Part shown: positions 43,024-54,600 of the stretch, piece by piece
Layout of the letters: each line of letters opens with the position of its first letter
Position numbering within the stretch: the stretch's first letter is position 1
Source of the DNA: Allomyces arbusculus
Taxonomy: Eukaryota; Blastocladiomycota; Blastocladiomycetes; Blastocladiales; Blastocladiaceae
DNA: 64,000 nucleotides
Reading direction: 5' to 3'
Assembly (NCBI GenBank): GCA_027604705.1
Contig: JADHYV010000004.1
Coordinates: forward strand, 372,001-436,000
Translations under genes and position numbers: made by a program
The notes under the pieces: model-generated
Seen by the model: only the letters and a program-made list of their open reading frames with translations
The model's database searches: none
What the model was told of the DNA's origin: nothing

Positions 43024-46000
43024 ATGAACAATCGACAGCTCGAAAAAACCTACGTCAAGGCCGAGCGCATTGGCTATGGCTCGTTTGGCCAGGTGCAGAT
43101 CACGCTTTGGACCATTGCCGACGTTTTGCGGGGAGTCGCGGGCGGCCGGCGTCGGGTGGATGGCCGACAACCAGCCAATACTGCATTAACTGACCTTGAT
43201 GGACCATGCGCTCGCGGTAACACCCGTAACTGTGTATTCACGGCGTTTCCTCGTACTGCTCGGTGTGAAATGGGCGCTTGCCAGGTGTTCAAAGGGTGGG
43301 TGGCGATGGCGATATGGTTGTCCGCGACGACGATGGGCTCGAACGGCGTGCTCACACGGCGGAAATGCATCCGAATGGCCGGCCTTGTGAATAGGATCAA
43401 CACCCAAACTGGCGAGACGGTCGCGATCAAGGTCCTCGACTTGGACAGCCGTGGCGAGGAAATCGACGTGATCCAGCGCGAGATCTTCTTGCTGCAGCGC
43501 TGCGACTCCGAGTACATTACGCGGTACCATGGCTCGTACCTGCAGGGCACCAAGCTTTGCGTTGTCATGGACTTTGCTCAAGGCGGCAGTCTCCGCGACG
43601 TGGTACCTTTTTTGCGGCTGTGCAAGAGGGCACATCCGTCGTCTTGCACTAGTCTCATAGCGACAGCACACGCGTCTCGGTCACGTAGATGCGCTCTGGC
43701 ACCATCGAGGAGCGGCACATTGTCATTATCGCGCGCGAGGTCGTACTTGCGCTGTGCTACCTGCACAAGACGGGCATCATTCATCGTGACATCAAGGGTG
43801 AGTGCTCATCAACAGATTAAATTGGAGTGAAACGTCGATACTCACTGAGATCCTGTTGTCCACGTAGCGGCAAATATTTTGCTCACCGAAGAGGGCAAGG
43901 TCAAGCTCTGCGATTTTGGTGTGGCCGGCCAATTTTCCATGAACTCGCTCAAGCGCAACTCGTTTGTGGGCACGCCGTACTGGTACGTTTGCTGGATAAC
44001 ACTGTCCACCGGTTTTCACGATCCACAGAGCTCCTGACGCTCCCAGTCCCACTTTTCCCAAATAGGATGGCTCCCGAGGTGCGTCGGTTTTTCGCCATCC
44101 ATCCTGGCCGCCATCGCAATCGGCCTGGCTGACGGGCTCGTCGTAAACCCGCCAGGTAATGAAACGCGCGGGTTACGACTACAAGGCCGATATCTGGAGC
44201 CTCGGCATCACCCTCATTGAGCTTGCGACGGGTGGGCCGCCGCACGCGGGAAAGGACCCGATGAAGGCGGTCATGCTGTCCAACGGCAAGGGCATCGAGC
44301 TCAACGGCAACTTTTCCTGGGCCATGAGGGAGTTTGTCACGTCGTGCCTTGTCGACGACCCAAAGCTGGTGCGATTTGATGCGTTGGTTTTGACTCTTTT
44401 GATGTGGAATTGACGTCGGAACACCGTCGCAATCTGATGCTCTCGTATAGCGCCCCACCGCCGAAGATCTCCTCAAGTCGAAATGGCTCAAGTCGGCGCC
44501 CAAGGGCACAACGCTGCTCAAGGAGCTCGTGACGCGGCACGAGGAGTGGCAGCGCCAACAGACTGTCGACACGATGAGGTTCGCGCATTTTTCTGTTAAT
44601 TTCGGGCGACTGGTAAGTGGGACTGACCATCTTGCTTGGCCCCACAGCTTGAAGAGCTGTCGAAGCGAGGACGACATGGACTCGGACAAGGTTTCAGACA
44701 TGTGGAACTTTGACACGGTGCGGTCGGTCGCGAAACCGGCCTCACCGACGCCGGCACCGGGGCCCGCGCCGACCTTGGCGCTCGCCGTCCCCAGTCCGTC
44801 GGGCCAAAGCCACGCAGCGACGCTGCTTTCGCGCAAGGGCCACCGCCGCAATCAGTCGTCCATGTTTGTGCCGCCGCCGCCCATCGACACAGTGCGCAAA
44901 GCGCCGCAGATCCCGCGCAGCTACTCGGACTCGAACACCGTCTACAACCCGCCGCTGCTTCGCTTGTTTGAGCCGCCGTCGGCGCTCAGCAAGGAGGTCG
45001 AGGTGGAGGCGCCCTCGCCCATCTCGCCCAACTTCACGACCTCGCCGTCGTTACCGTTCATTATCGATACGAGCATTCTGTCACCGAACCAGTCGCCGCC
45101 GGCGACGCCGCTCCACGGCAGCGGCGATGCGAGCCCCGTCGGCGCAACTAAGCAGCGGTCGTCGTCGTTCACATCGCGGCTGCGCTTGTTTTCCAAGTCG
45201 CGCGCAATGGACTCGCGGCTCTACCGCCCGATCCATACCATTTCCGCGGCATTCAAGCGCGATCACCACCACACGCGCAAGGACTCGACGGCATCGTCGG
45301 CTACGGGCGCGACCGAAGACTTCCCGCCGATGCGCCCACGCGCGTCGACAGCGCCTGAGATCCGTGGGCCCGACGAACGCAACTCGGGCATTCGTCGGCT
45401 GTCGTTTTTCCTCAATTTCACGACCAAGGACCGCGAAAGCGAGCGCGACCGTCCGCGCAACCGGTCGCGGCGAATGTCCACGTCGGCGACACTGCCAGTC
45501 ACGGTCGACGAGCCGTCGTTGCTCGCACGCGTGCGAAGCGCATCCATGTCGACCTTTTTCAACCGCAAAAGCAGCGAAAAGGACCTGAGCGGTGGGTCGG
45601 ACAAGGGCGCGGACGTGCGCGCAATCGTCGACTTGCCGCCGCCGCCGCCGCCACCACCCTTGCAGCTTTCACCGATCCGGTCGCGCAACGAGTCCGAGGA
45701 AAAGGCCATAGAGGCTGACGTGGCGGCGCGCAAGGCTGCGCAAATGGCGAGAGACTCGGACGTGGCCATTCATTCCGAGACGAGCTCGTTTGTGCAGGTC
45801 GTCAACTCGTCGGCGTCGCTGCTGACGCCCGTCGCGAGTGCCGTCGCGCCCGCTGATCTCCCGCCATCGCCTAGTTACAACTCGGCCACGGTCCGTGCCC
45901 CGTCTTCGCGCGTGGCGAGCCCGACGGCAGTCCCGCCGCAGCCGCAGGCCGACATCACTGCTGCTGCTCCCGTGGGCAAGTCGACCATGGCGCGTCCGCC

Positions 46001-46202
46001 GCTCGTCCTCGAGTCGCTCGGTGATCTTGCGTGTCCGCCGCTCGTCGCACACCCTGATCGGTACTCGTCAGCGACTGTGACCGCTGGGGCTGTCATGGAC
46101 ATGGAGCAGCAGCTCGCAGCGCTCGTCGACCAGTGTTGCCACTGGCTTGACGCTGCCGAGCAGTCGATCAAACGCTTAGCGAGTTTGGGACAAGTGGAAT
46201 GA
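43024..46202 (+). CDS. STE20/GCK-family Ser/Thr kinase (GCKIII/Sid1-Kic1-like)
   Basis: Nine exons: 43024-43092, 43285-43295 (11 nt), 43395-43602, 43689-43797, 43868-43982, 44066-44078 (13 nt), 44156-44368, 44451-44578 and 44648-46202; 806 residues, in frame throughout. The kinase domain is at the N-terminus: [20 protein letters not shown] (Lys39), [43 protein letters not shown] and [14 protein letters not shown]. The MAPEV activation segment and the downstream [11 protein letters not shown] motif point to the MST3/MST4/Sid1/Kic1 branch, which works in polarity and septation (SIN/RAM) signalling. The C-terminal ~500 residues are Ser/Pro-rich and probably disordered. The start at 43024 places the P-loop at residue 17, normal for this family; in-frame ATGs at 42961 and 42973 are alternatives. 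Confidence 0.92.
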
Positions 46203-46456
46203 AGTTGCAGCGCGGAAACTGGCCCGCGGGGCGGCTGGCCCGCTCGCGCCAGCCTGGTCACTTTGTCGCGACCGTCGCCATCTGTTGATATCTTTTTCTT
46301 GAACACTCGAGAGCTGTCAGGATGTTAAACTGGGCTATGTAGAACCATTGCTCATGGACAGGCCCGTCGCACCGCTTCAAAAACGCGTTGGACCAACAGG
46401 TCCGACAGCCGACCCACTGTTGATCACCTTTTCTTCGTTTGACCGTTTCCAACATC

Positions 46457-47273
46457 ATGACCAACACCCGACTTGCTGCAATGTTCGCCGTCCTGATCGC
46501 CGTAGTCGTTGCGCTCCTCGCCGGCTCTGTTCACGCGGCCGAGGACGCCAAGCCCAAGGCCAAGCGCCAGCCCCCCACGACGCTGCAAATTGGCGTCAAG
46601 CATCGCCCGACCGAGTGCCCACGCAAGTCGCGCAACGGGTGTGCATCCTCTACCCAGCAACACAATTGAGCGCGTTTAAACGCGTCTGGACGACACGAAC
46701 CAATGCCCGACACGGCGTCCTCGGATTTGTAGCGACACGCTGTCCATGCATTACACGGGCCGACTCTTTTCAAACGGCCAGAAGTTTGATTCGAGTCTCG
46801 ACCGCGGCCAGACGTTTGATTTCACGCTCGGCAAGGGCATGGTCATCAAGGGTACGCAGGACGCAACACGACGCGGTATCCCAAATCTTCGTTTTCGCCG
46901 AGCTGACCGCAGCTCGTCCGACGCGTTTCATTAGGGTGGGACCAAGGGCTCCTCGACATGTGCGAGGGCGAGAAGCGCAAGTTGACGATCCCGCCGCATC
47001 TTGGGTACGGCGAGCAGGGAGCGGGCGGTGCCATTCCGGTATGTTGGCCGCCGACCAGGGTTTCGCTCACGTATCGAGCAGCACTCTCATGAATCGATTA
47101 TCTTTTTGTTCTCGCAAATAGGGCGGTGCCACGCTCGTCTTCGACGTGTACGCCGACTCTCTTGCCTTTCCGCCGCGTTGAGCCTCTTTGATTTGTTGAC
47201 CCTGACCTTGTCCACCGTGAATTTGTCGTCTAGCGAGTTGGTCAAGATTGGGTCGGCCCGCACGGAGTTTTGA
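46457..47273 (+). CDS. ER-type FK506-binding peptidyl-prolyl isomerase (FKBP2/FPR2)
   Basis: Five exons (46457-46638, 46733-46851, 46935-47038, 47122-47147, 47234-47273) give 156 residues, the usual size of FKBP2. A clear signal peptide (hydrophobic core [16 protein letters not shown], cleavage likely after VHA) sends it to the secretory pathway. The isomerase domain shows [77 protein letters not shown] and LVFDVELVKI; the last joins across a short 26-nt exon. The tail RTEF resembles the RTEL end of animal FKBP2, but the final Phe makes retrieval to the ER uncertain. Confidence 0.93.
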
Positions 47274-47400
47274 GGCATTTTACCTTGTCAAGTGCGACCA
47301 TTCTTGTTGCTGCATCCGCAAAAACAGGAAACTATTCAATTGCAAACGACAATGCACAATCCACACCCACAAACGGTTAAAAGCGGCAAATCAACCTTGC

Positions 47401-48923
47401 TCACTTCAATGCCCACGCCGGATCCAGCACGGCGAATTCAAGTCCGAGCGTCGGGAATGCGTACTTCACGGCGCGCAAATCAATCGCCATAATCCGGCCG
47501 CGCTCAATGTCGGGCAGCGCCGGCAACTGCATGGTTTCACCGGGCGCCGTGTCGGGAACTGGCCATAGACTCGCGTCGCCAATCGCATCGGCGCGGCTTG
47601 AATACGGCGCGTACTGCATCAGGTCTGGCTGGTAGAGTGTGTCGTTGATGATCGGGTGGCCAATGCTCGCCAGATGCTGCCGAATCTGGTGCATCCGGCC
47701 GTGGCGCGGAGTGCCTTGGATTGAAGCGACAGGGAGGGGGTCAGGATGCGCCGCAGATAAAGAAACAGAGGGTGGAGAACGACGGACACTGGACGACAGT
47801 CATATCGTGGCCGTCAATGGTCGTGCGGAAGCGAACCGCAATCTTGGTCGATGCCTCCTTGGGTTCGGCCATCATGGGCCGGAGAACCGACCCAAGCGCC
47901 TGGTCGACCTCGACTTGGTCACTAACGTGGACGCAAGGTCAGCCATCTTCTACCCTGCCAACAGATCAAACATGACCGTACGCTTGGAGATGGCCCGACA
48001 CGCGTGCCAAGTACGTCTTCTGCACTGCATTTTCGCGAATTGCGCGCGACAGTGCGGCTGCCGCCGTCTTGGTCTTGGCCAGAATCACGAGTCCGCTCGT
48101 CAATGCGTCAAGCCGGTGCACCACTAATTGCACGATGGTAAACGACGCGGTTCATGAAAACTGGTGGAGAAGGGAGATAAACACGCACCAAATACATCGC
48201 TGCGACTGGCAACAATCCTCGACGTCTCCAAGATGGACATGAGCGTGTTATGCACGTAGCGAGCATTCGCATACATCTGCACAGCCAATGTCAGTTCCCC
48301 GTTGAGGCGCTGAAGGTAGATAGGCCGTACGCACCGGAACGCTCCCTGGCTTGTCGATGGCGAGGAAATCCGTGTCCTCGAAGACGACGGCCGGGGTCGT
48401 GGCGACCACGTCGGGTTCATGGCGCAGTACGAGCGTCTGCAGCGTGTCATGGTCGGCCAGACAGGTCGCAGCCGTTGTTGGCTTACCGTTCACGGTGATG
48501 TGCTCGGCGAGAATCATGCGCTTCTGAACGTCCCAACGTTGCATCCATTTTGGTAAGCGGTCGCTCGCACATCTTGGACATTAGAAATGCGACGTACCAC
48601 GACGGTCTCATCCTTGAGCCGCGAGAATTCGGTCGTGATCACGTCCAAGACGGTCCGTCCGAGCCAGCGGCCCTTGACCGTCGTGCTGAATTTAGAGAGA
48701 TACGGAACCTCGATGCGGCGGAGCAGGCCACCATAGCCGTCTAATAATTTCGCCCAAGCAGAGGGGCACGGCGATGAGCGAGCGGTCGCATTTCAATTCG
48801 TTCAATTCATTCCGCCATTCCAATTTTGCTGGCAGCACATGTACCAGCAACCAGCGCGACTTTTGGGGTGAGCAAATGTGCGCAAGACGCCAGCAAAGTC
48901 GACGACGCGCAGGTCCGACTCAT
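47401..48923 (-). CDS. RluA-family tRNA pseudouridine synthase (RPUSD2/PUS9/RIB2 type)
   Basis: Converts a uridine of tRNA to pseudouridine; PUS9 and Rib2 modify position 32 in mitochondria and cytoplasm. Seven exons: 48923-48845, 48740-48598, 48523-48335, 48276-48189, 48123-47982, 47921-47788 and 47714-47401; 362 residues. Landmarks: YLSKFSTTVKGRWLGRTVLD; the S4-like ITVNGKP; FLAIDKPGSVPMYANARYVHNTL; the catalytic block VHRLDALTSGL (Asp172); VQKTYLARVSGH; and QCTPRHGRMHQIRQHLASIGHPI. In the last, the Cys codon is completed across a GTCCGT intron. The first exon (SRTCASSTLLASCAHLL) looks like a mitochondrial targeting sequence but is the least supported exon. Convergent with FKBP2 (127 bp). 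Confidence 0.88.
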
Positions 48924-49735
48924 GGTTTCCGACGAGGGCATGCGAGAAGTAAATCAAATTCGATGGAAATTGGCCTTATCAAAGTCGGCTCTGATGCAGC
49001 AAGTTTCGGTCGAGTTGATTTCTCTCACCTGTTTCCGCTCAATATCAGTGGTGGCCAACCTCATCGATCCTTGGGTCGGGTTCCGACCACTCTCGACCAC
49101 TCTCTCAAACTTGGCAGCGGCGCTTCGACAAACGTCAGGCTGCCAGCATATAGCGACCGGCAGCGCGTCACCGCATTTGCGATATACAACTATTTTACTA
49201 GTATCTGTTTGTGCAACATCCCGGCTGCCGACGCAGCTGCTTCGGGCGGAGTGTGCTACCAACCGGCCAGCCAAGTAAAAGTCTGAACAGAGCAGAGAGG
49301 CGCTGCAGCTTCCACAGGCCGCATCACCTCGGGTCCACACACACCACCATTGCCGCCCCTTTTTCAACTCTTGGATGTCGGATGGCAGTGACTGTAGCGC
49401 GTGTGAAGATTGTGTTGAAATAATTTCATGTTTTGAAGGCTGGCCGGTTCGGACCTCGGCGCTGGCGCGCCTTTTTTCCGAGCGGCCGGCCTTTTGGCGC
49501 GGTCAGGTGTGTGCCCCCAACCCGTTCCATCAACTCGCAGTCTCGCGCGCAAAGTCCTGGGGCCGCTTTCGCTGTCCTCAAAACCACCGCTGGTCCCTTC
49601 CTCCTCTCCTCGAGCACCAAAACCCCACGCTCGCGCGCTATCTGGCCCTGTCAGGCCCTGTTCTCAGCACCCATTTCGCCGCGAAACCGTACCCATCTCG
49701 GACCGCTGCAAGCCTGCAAACAACAGCCTGCAACC
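48924..49735. promoter_or_regulatory. Divergent promoter region (RPUSD2-like / phosphotransferase)
   Basis: About 810 bp between divergent starts. It is AT-rich from 48930 to 49230, then GC-rich (49440-49720). An open frame continues upstream from the phosphotransferase ATG to 49433, but it is Arg/Pro-rich and unlike the protein. No RNA gene was seen. Confidence 0.35.
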
Positions 49736-51634
49736 ATGTCCTCGTCGCCAGCCAAGCCTGCCGCCCCAGCCGGCCAGAAGACCTACGCCGTGAACAAGTA
49801 TGGATCACGACCGCCAGCTGCTCTTTCTTGCCCGCCAAAATGACCGGACTCGGGCCGTTGGCGTGCGACCGGCCGTGGACGGAATGTGGCGTCCGAGTCT
49901 TGCTCCAATGGGCTGGAGAAGCCATGGTTCAAGGATCGCGCACGGCGCCAGCGCTGTGAGTCCCGAGCCAGTCTGAGATGTGCTTGAAATGGCGGTGGCA
50001 CGGTGCTCCACTCGCGGACGCGACGAGACTGACCGGTTGCGTTCGGTGCGGCCCGCTTTAGCACGACACTCGGCTTTGAGCCCGACTCGCTCGTGCTCTA
50101 CCTCTACGACCACGTCCCCAAGTTTGTTGCGCCGCTGCGCATTGAAAAGTTTGCGTTGGGCCAGAGCAACCCGACGTTCTTCCTCGTCGATGGCCGCGAG
50201 CAGAAATACGTGCTGCGCAAGAAGCCCGCAGGCACGCTCTTGTCGCCCACGGCGCACGCTGTCGAGCGCGAGTTCCAGGTCCTCAATGCGCTCGGCAAGG
50301 CCGGCAAAGTGCCGGTGCCGCGCGTATTCACGCTCTGCACCGACACGAACGTGATTGGGACGCCGTTCTACGTAAGTAATCTTGGTGGTGCATGTGAGTC
50401 GTTTGTGCCGATGATACTCGGCACGGAACGAGAGACGCATTTTCCGACCCGGCAACTCACAGACATCACTGCTTGGCGAACCAGATCATGGACTTTGTCA
50501 AGGGCCGCATCTTCCCCAATGCATTGCTCCCGGAACTGCCCAAGGAGCAGCGCAAGGACTAGTATGATTGCTCGACATTTTTTCACTTGGTCTTGCGCGC
50601 AGTGTACTGACCAGCGGCGCGTCGCTTTTCGTTCCGTTCAGCTGGAAGGCCGCCATCAAGACGCTCGCTGCCCTGCACAAGACCGACCTGAAGACCACCG
50701 GTCTGGACAAGTTTGGCCCACCGCGCGGCTACTACGCTCGGCAGCTCAAGACACTCATGAAGGTCAGTGCCGCGCAGGCGCAGGTCAAAAACGCCAAGGG
50801 CGAGGCTGTGGGCCCGATGCCGGGAGGGGCGGCGCTCAAGGAGTGGTTCGAGAAGAACATGCCCGCCGATGAGACGACCTTGGTGCACGGTGACTTCAAG
50901 TTTGACAACCGTTCGTTTCTCCTTCGCCGTGCTTCGCAATTTGCGACCCCAGACTTGACGTCTTTGCGCGTTGATAGTCATCTTCCACCCGACCAAGCCG
51001 GAAGTCATTGGCATCCTCGACTGGGGTACGTAATTCTCCTGTCCCTTTGCGCACACTTGCGTTCCGATTCTGATGTGCAATTGCGCATCCGTGTAGAGCT
51101 CGCGACGCTGGGCCACCCGCTGTCGGACCTCGCCAACCTGCTCATGTGCTACTTTTCGCCCGACATGGCCGTCGGGTCGTTTAATGGCGTCAAGGGCCGC
51201 GAGCGCGAGCAGGGCATGCTGACGCTGCGCGAGTGCCTGGACCTGTATGCGGCCGAAGTTGGCCGCCCGCCACTCAAAGACCTGCAGTTCCCCGCTGCGT
51301 TTGTCTACTTCAAGGTTCGTCCGTTGTGTCGACAGACATGGAAGCGCAAGTAGGGCACCGGCGCTGACCTTTCATGGCGCATCTTGTAGTTCTCCACCAT
51401 CACACAGGGCATCAAGGCGCGGCTCTTCCGCGGCCAGGCCTCCTCCAAGGAGGCCGCGACCATGGCCGGTCTCTTTGAGCCGTGCGCCAAGACGGCGCTG
51501 CAGATCACCATGGGCAACTCAAGCAAGTTGTAAGTCATGGAATACCCCTCCTCAGCGTTGTTGATTGGCCATTTCGTTTCGATTTGTATTTCCGTGACTG
51601 CTGGTTCAGTTGGGACCACCAATACGTAGCATAA
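49736..51634 (+). CDS. ACAD10/11-type aminoglycoside/choline-kinase-like phosphotransferase
   Basis: Corresponds to the APH domain of ACAD10/ACAD11, which phosphorylates 4-hydroxyacyl-CoAs during hydroxy-fatty-acid breakdown. Exons 49736-49797, 50062-50371, 50485-50561, 50642-50910, 50978-51025, 51097-51314 and 51390-51529, with a proposed last exon 51610-51634; 382 residues. Motifs: LGFEPDSLVLYLYDH, KFALGQSNPTFFL, KYVLRKKPAG, VEREFQVLNALG, the catalytic Brenner loop VHGDFKFDN, and ILDWELATLGHPLSDLAN (metal-binding Asp). Neither the HAD nor the acyl-CoA dehydrogenase part of animal ACAD10 is present. The end is uncertain: reading straight on gives a stop at 51531-51533, but that TAA lies inside a perfect GTAAGT donor, and splicing to 51610 gives FWDHQYVA. 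Confidence 0.85.
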
Positions 51635-51679
51635 TCGTCTCTTTATACTTGATACAGTTCTGGTTCGCGTGTTCGCCTG

Positions 51680-54600
51680 TTGTCCTTCGCCGCCGTCGCC
51701 GTTGCTGAGCTCTGGTTTCTTACTCGGTGCTCTCGCAGGCAGCACAGGGAAAACCCGGCCAGCCTGGGCAAGTCACTCGCACGTGCATCTGAGCCTGATC
51801 ATTTCGCCGTCGTCGTCAACGCAGACCTGCAAAAATCATTTCGTGGAGCGCTGCAAATGATCGTTTCCAAGACTCAGCAAGAACAGGACTTCCGGCAAAA
51901 ATGGACCGCGTGGTGTGACGGATCATGCACCGAACCGATTCAAGTGGCCGCGCGCGCGCTCGCGTACCAGCGGTCGAGGGGGATGGCCGCCCTGTGGGGT
52001 ATTTTGACGGCGCGCTCGACTGTAGCACCGGAATCCCGACCCTCACGCGCGGAGCGTTATACCAACATAGCTCTCTCGCAGCCCGAGGACCAGTTCGCTC
52101 GCCTGTTCGCTGACCTGGCACAACTTGCGGTGGCCAAGGATCAGCCATGGGGGAAACGCGGCCAGGCGCTCCAATTCCTTTGCCTGTGCTTCCAGAGCAT
52201 CGAGATTGACATGGTTCGCAGGGAAATTTTTCGGTATGCGCGCACGGTTCTCGCGTGCCACGACGCTGTCGTCGAGCTGATCATTGATCACGATTCCGCC
52301 GATAGATTCGTGTCGATTTCCATTTGGTCGAACCTGTCGTCGGATGCACTGCGCCAAAAGAACCTGGCCAAGTCGCCGAATCTGCAAAAGCTGTGGAAGA
52401 GTGCGCAAAAAAAGCTCAACAAGGCGACCAGTGTCGACCGCGACCGGCTTGTTTTCCAGAAGTCATGGCTGACGACGCTCGTCCTCGAATTGCACTCATT
52501 GCTCGCGTCCTCGCTGGCAACAATCGCGCCGGAACAGTCCTCGTTTCTTGCGCAGCTGCTGCAACTGCTCATCGAGATCGAGAACCAGCTCCCGACCCGA
52601 CGCTTCGCGCACGCTTTGTTCATGGATTATGGCGTTCTGGCGTTGTGCGAGTCGGCGACGGTTGCGGATGATGCTGTGCAAAACTGGCTCGCGATGCTGC
52701 GCGTGTTCTTGCTGTTCCAAGTTGACGAGCACACGGGCCAGGTGCTGACGAAAGAGGAGATGGAGGACCGCGTCGAGGACGAGCTTGTGGCGTTCCAGGA
52801 CCTCGTCTACGCGCAGTTCAAAGACCAGCTCATGGACTTGGCCATGGCGCACCTCGGGCAGCTGCAGGACGCGGCGTTCCTTGAGGAGCATCTCGCCAAC
52901 ATCCCGACCGACGTGCTTGTCCAGCTCATGCAGGCGCTGACGCTGCGCACGACCGATATGGTTACGGGCGCAACGCTGTCGCACGGTGCACTCGTGGTTG
53001 TCCTGGTTGCACACTTGGCCAAGCACGCGAACCCGCTCGCCGACCTCGGCGCCGTCCCGCTTTACCCAGTCACGGCCACTTCGATTGCCGACCGCGTCGT
53101 CCCACCGCTGTCGCTGCAGTACCTGTCGCTCTCGGACTACTTGTTCCGGCACTACGCTCTGTACCGCAAAGAGTCGGCGTACGCAATTACCGCCGACGTC
53201 GACGAGGCCGTGCAACGGCTGCGGCCTGTATTCGATGCCGACCGCGAATTGCTCGAGTTTCGTGGACGCAGCCGCATGGCTCTCGCGCCCGATACGGTCA
53301 TTTTGACGCATGTCGGCCGCATGGCCGCGTTTGACACGGCGCCGACGCGTGTGGAACTCGAAGTCAAGTACACGGTGGGCATGTACCGCCGCGAGATTGC
53401 ACGCGAGTGGGACTCGACGAGTAAGGGCGAGGTGGTATTCCTGGCTGCGGTCGTGCCCCATAAAAACGGCGGGTTCCGAGTGAGCCATATTCGTGCGGGC
53501 GTCGTCGACGCGCTGCTGGCCTCCGACGGTCTGTGCTCCATTTTACTCACTTCACTCTGGCCTTTCTCCTCGTGTTGTGCTGATATGTCCATCCTGTCAC
53601 GATAGGCCTCCCGCTGCACGCCGACCGCTCTGAGCGCCGCGACCGCGACAAGTCTGTGCCGTTTAACCCGGCACAGGCCGACCACCGCACGCTGCGCATT
53701 CTCATGGATCGACACCAGTACCACCTCGACGCCAAGTCGCAAGTGGGCCAATCCGAGGATGCGATTTACGGCACTCTGAACGTGCTCGTGCGCCGTGACC
53801 GCCGCGAAAACAACTTTTGGGCTGTCTTGGACTGCATCCGCGAATGCTACTTGCACGACACGGCGCTGCCCTCGTGGCTCGCCGACGTGTACCTGGGTTA
53901 CGGCGATCCACGCAGCGTGCATTATACGCACTTTGATGCGAACAAATGCGTCTATTTCCACGACACATTCTTGACCAAGGAGCACTTGCTGGCGTCGTTC
54001 CCGGGCAAGGTACCTTTAATCGCTCTTGTGCTGAACTCTCCTCGGCTTTGCTTCTCACGCGCAAAATTCCCAACGTAGACAATCCACTGCGACGGCGATC
54101 GCACCGACCGACTCACGCTGCGATTTGACGGCCCCAACGACATCTACGTGAAACGGCACGAGCAGGCGCCCGCCGGCCCCTTCCAAACCACTCTATCACC
54201 TGAGAACAAGATCCCGTTCACGCCGACGCAGGTCGATGCGATTCGTGCCGGGTCGTCGGACGGGCTGACGCTGCTCGTGGGTCCACCCGGCACGGGTAAG
54301 ACGGACGTGGCCGTGCAGGTTCTGTGCAACCTGTACCACGCGCGGCCGGGTGAGCGCATCTTACTCTTAACGCACAGCAACCAGGCACTCAACCAGCTGT
54401 TTGAGAAGCTCATGAACCTCAACCACATCCCGGAGCGGCACTTATTGCGGCTGGGGCACGCGGATGATGAGCGGATCAGCGAGTACGATCAGTATGGCCG
54501 CGTAACGCATTTCATGGTACGTGGTGACGGGTAACGTGAGTTTTGGACGTAACCGCTGACACCGCATTCCCGTTTGATAGACTCGTCGCGCTGCCCTGCT

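Noticed and set aside
42181-43830. Plus-strand 549-codon open frame running into the GCK kinase
   Set aside because: It is antisense to mS23 in its first half, then reads through kinase introns. The kinase itself starts at 43024 and needs splicing.
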